A DNA stretch of 64,000 nucleotides from DASZHJ01 sp963735465. Its GTDB lineage: Bacteria > Pseudomonadota > Alphaproteobacteria > ATCC43930 > CGMCC-115725. The notes under the pieces are model-generated. The model did no database searches. It saw only the letters and a program-made list of their open reading frames with translations, and was not told the DNA's origin. Shown here piece after piece: positions 61,675-64,000 of the stretch (within the stretch, counting starts at the first letter, position 1; every line of letters begins with the position of its first letter). The position numbers and the translations under genes are program-made. The stretch lies in NCBI GenBank assembly GCA_963735465.1, contig CAVTLA010000001.1, positions 1,860,001 to 1,924,000 of the forward strand. The letters are read 5' to 3'.

Positions 61675-64000
61675 GTGGGCTCGATACGGGAAGCTCGCCT
61701 TGCGGGACGCGATGCGTCGTCTGTCGGTCGCCAGCTCGGTTTCCGGAATTTGCTGCTGACCACCACGGCCCTGGTGGCCGCAATGTCGCTGGGCAGCAAG
61801 GAAGCCGCGGCGCAGCTCACGGGTCTGTCGGTGCAGGCAGGCCAGGTGGGGATGACCAATCCCTCCGCCACCAGCACGCTGATCACCCAGACGACCTCGA
61901 AGGCGATCCTGAACTGGCAGTCGTTCTCCATCGCCGGCGGCACCAGCGTGCAGTTCAAGCAGCCGGGCCCGGGATCGATCGCGCTCAACCGCGTGCTGGG
62001 CGGCAATGTCAGCAACATCGCGGGCCAGCTCTCGGCGAACGGCCAGGTCTGGATCGTCAATCCCAGCGGCGTCTTCTTCGGCGGTGGCGCGCAGGTGAAC
62101 GTGGGTGGCCTTCTGGCGACCACGGCTGACATCCAGAACAGCGACTTCATGGCGGGGAATTACAAGTTCGGCATTCCCGGCAACCCGAACGCGTCCGTCA
62201 TCAACCAGGGCAACATCCAGGTCGCGTCGGGCGGGTCGGTCGTACTGGCTGGCGCCCATGTCAGCAACGAGGGTCTGATCCAGGCCGATCTCGGCACCGT
62301 GGTGCTGGGCGGCGCCAAGACCTTCGCCATCGACTTCCAGGGTGACAAGCTGCTGTCATTCCAGGTGTCGGCTCCGGTCGACCAGACGCCCGCCAATGCC
62401 GACGGCACGCCGGTGAGCGCCCTGGTATCCAACGGCGGGACGATCTCGGCCGCGGGCGGGACCGTGATCTTGACGGCCCGGGCGGCGAAGAATGTCATCG
62501 ACAACGTCATCAACAGCTCCGGCATTGTCCAGGCCACCACGGCCTCGATGGTGAACGGCGAAATCGTGCTGGACGGCGGCACCGTCGGCGCGGTGACGGT
62601 GACCGGCAGTCTCGATGCCTCGGGCAAGAGCGCCGGCGAGACCGGCGGCACGATCAAGGTGCTCGGCGACCAAGTGGCCCTCGGCTCGACCGCGGCGCTC
62701 GACGCCTCCGGCGACGCCGGCGGGGGCACGGTTCTCGTCGGCGGCAACTTCCACGGCGCGGGCCCCGAGCAGAACGCCACCAGCACCACCATCACCGCCG
62801 GTTCCGCCATCAACGCCAACGCCATCACCACGGGCAACGGCGGCCAGGTGGCGATCTGGTCGGAACAGTCCACCGGCTTCGACGGCGCCGTCAGCGTCAA
62901 CGGCGGCAGCGTGTCCGGCAACGGCGGCATGGTGGAGACGTCGAGCCGCAACAATCTCAGCGTCGGCGGCACGGTGAGCGCGTCGGCTGCTCACGGCAGC
63001 GCCGGAACCTGGCTGCTGGATCCCGTTAACATCACCGTGGTCGCGGGCAATGGGGCGCTGGAGCGCGACGACGGCACGACCACGACCAGCGGCGGCACCC
63101 AGACGATCAACGTCACCGGCGACAACGATTCCGATGATGCCGGCCTGACCATCGGCGCCGACCGGATCAGCAGCGAGCTGTCCGGCGGAACCAACGTCAT
63201 CCTGAAGTCCGCCGGCAACATATTTATCAGCCCCAGCGTCAGCATCACCGATACGTTCGCGGGATCGAGCGGCGTCAGCCTGACCCTGTCCGCCAGCCCG
63301 TCGTCGGGCGGCATCACCTTCGGCAACGAGGTCTCGGTCTCCGCTACGTCGAGCGCCGGTCCTCTCTTCGTGAGCCTGCTGGGCGGCTCGAGCATCGTCC
63401 TCGGCAGCGGCGATGCCATCATCACCCGCGGCGGCGGCGTCTCCTTCAATAAGCAGGTCGTTCTCGGTACCAGCAGCGGCAGCACGGGCACCGTCAGCAT
63501 CGACACCACGCGGGCCTCGGCCGCCGCGGGCGCGATCAACTTCGCAAGCACCATCGACGACGCCACGGGGGCGGCGGTCGCCTTGGCGCTCAACGGCGGC
63601 GCGGTCAGCTTCGGCGGATCGGTCGGCTCGACGACGACCCTCGCCGCCCTGCAGGTCACCGGCACGACCACCCTCGCCGGCTCGACCTACCGCGCGACCG
63701 GCGACGAGAATTTCACCGGCCCGACGACGTTGCTGACGGACAGCACACTGACGTCCAGCAACGGCAATATCAGTTTCGTCGGCACCGCCAGCACGATCAA
63801 CGGCGCACACGCGCTCTCGCTGAACGCCGCCACCGGCACGGTGAGTCTCGGCGGATCCGTCGGCAATGCGGTGGAGCTCACCAGCCTCGCCATCGATCCC
63901 GTCAGCATCACGCTGGGCGGCTCGACCTATCACACCAGCGGCGGCCAGACCTACTCCGAAGCCGTGACCCTCGCAGTCAGCACCGGCCTCACCTCGGACT
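61675..64000 (+). CDS. Two-partner-secretion exoprotein (filamentous haemagglutinin type), cut by right edge
   Basis: The frame is open from a GTG at 61675 to the window end, about 775 residues seen. Start supported by GGAAAGG upstream and an extended signal peptide (basic N-region, LLLTTTALVAAMSLGSKEAAA, cleavage after AAA). The TPS secretion domain follows: ILNWQSFSIAGGTSVQFKQ, NRVLGGNVSNIAGQLSANGQV, then NPSGVFFGGGAQVNVGG (about residue 129; canonical NPNG is NPSG here). Beyond residue 250 it is beta-helix repeats rich in Gly, Ser, Thr and Asn, including a 79-residue repeat starting at residues 644 and 723. No TpsB transporter is in the window. Almost no Lys or Cys in the repeats. Confidence 0.87.
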   Translation, partial: MGSIREARLAGRDASSVGRQLGFRNLLLTTTALVAAMSLGSKEAAAQLTGLSVQAGQVGMTNPSATSTLITQTTSKAILNWQSFSIAGGTSVQFKQPGPGSIALNRVLGGNVSNIAGQLSANGQVWIVNPSGVFFGGGAQVNVGGLLATTADIQNSDFMAGNYKFGIPGNPNASVINQGNIQVASGGSVVLAGAHVSNEGLIQADLGTVVLGGAKTFAIDFQGDKLLSFQVSAPVDQTPANADGTPVSALVSNGGTISAAGGTVILTARAAKNVIDNVINSSGIVQATTASMVNGEIVLDGGTVGAVTVTGSLDASGKSAGETGGTIKVLGDQVALGSTAALDASGDAGGGTVLVGGNFHGAGPEQNATSTTITAGSAINANAITTGNGGQVAIWSEQSTGFDGAVSVNGGSVSGNGGMVETSSRNNLSVGGTVSASAAHGSAGTWLLDPVNITVVAGNGALERDDGTTTTSGGTQTINVTGDNDSDDAGLTIGADRISSELSGGTNVILKSAGNIFISPSVSITDTFAGSSGVSLTLSASPSSGGITFGNEVSVSATSSAGPLFVSLLGGSSIVLGSGDAIITRGGGVSFNKQVVLGTSSGSTGTVSIDTTRASAAAGAINFASTIDDATGAAVALALNGGAVSFGGSVGSTTTLAALQVTGTTTLAGSTYRATGDENFTGPTTLLTDSTLTSSNGNISFVGTASTINGAHALSLNAATGTVSLGGSVGNAVELTSLAIDPVSITLGGSTYHTSGGQTYSEAVTLAVSTGLTSD

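Noticed and set aside
1..64000. tRNA, rRNA, CRISPR arrays, insertion sequences or prophage genes
   Set aside because: I looked for T-loop GGTTCGA sequences, regularly spaced repeats, transposase and integrase motifs and found none that hold up. A covariance-model scan would be needed for certainty on small RNAs.

Overview
The window is a gene-dense, very GC-rich chromosomal segment of an alphaproteobacterium, most likely of the Rhodospirillales/Hyphomicrobiales breadth. The evidence is the conserved block parC-recO-era-rnc-lepB-pdxJ-relA/spoT-rpoZ (all on the minus strand), bactofilin beside an M23 peptidase, smpB beside dapA, and strong third-position GC. I see no rRNA, tRNA, CRISPR, prophage or insertion sequence.

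Layout. 1-8438: housekeeping block on the minus strand; parC runs off the left edge, and acpS, usual between pdxJ and lepB, is not there. 8604-13660: a nitrite-assimilation locus with a NirC transporter diverging from siroheme nitrite reductase, a reductase with an Fe-S domain in place of flavodoxin, and a siroheme-synthesis enzyme; both directions start from near-consensus sigma-54 promoters. 13636-15482: folK, a NYN-domain protein and a family-5 uracil-DNA glycosylase. 15523-18240: a third sigma-54 promoter with an NtrC-like site drives a Rieske oxygenase and a glutamine-synthetase-like ligase. 18341-27015: chorismate mutase, smpB, dapA, a lytic transglycosylase, a haloacid dehalogenase/hydrolase/threonine dehydratase operon, bactofilin and its M23 partner. 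27626-36366: GntR regulator, EAL phosphodiesterase, class II aldolase, AlkA-type glycosylase, TetR regulator with a two-site operator in front of a PhnB-like gene, a beta-hydroxyacid dehydrogenase, a TPR lipoprotein-like protein and a LOG-family protein. 36460-38553: a 2-methylfumaryl-CoA isomerase (Mct-like) and a mesaconyl-C4-CoA hydratase (Meh-like), a pair known from the 3-hydroxypropionate bi-cycle. 38674-43035: secreted phosphatase/phospholipase, then an EfeM-type iron protein translationally coupled to a di-haem cytochrome c peroxidase. 43042-49195: SAF-domain oxidoreductase, CHASE2 membrane protein without output domain, acyl-CoA dehydrogenase and an ADP-forming acyl-CoA synthetase. 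49185-58074: hydrolase, ureohydrolase, two small envelope proteins, two tandem polysaccharide deacetylases, YjbQ, cupin, a Tat-exported carbonic-anhydrase-like protein and a D-threonine-aldolase-like enzyme. 58281-61278: three small membrane/secreted proteins and a GT4 glycosyltransferase coupled to a PIG-L/LmbE deacetylase. 61675 to the right edge: the N-terminal part of a large two-partner-secretion exoprotein.

Two features cut across the window. First, seven genes carry about eleven single-base frame breaks, ten of which are best explained by one extra base; this points to uncorrected assembly errors rather than gene decay, since essential genes such as relA/spoT are hit. Second, two copies of a roughly 110-bp palindromic repeat each sit exactly between convergent genes and probably act as bidirectional terminators.

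The most coherent regulatory story is nitrogen: three sigma-54 promoters (two divergent for nitrite uptake and reduction, one for the oxygenase/ligase pair) with candidate NtrC sites suggest a nitrogen-limitation regulon that includes an undescribed amine-related oxygenase plus gamma-glutamyl ligase pathway.
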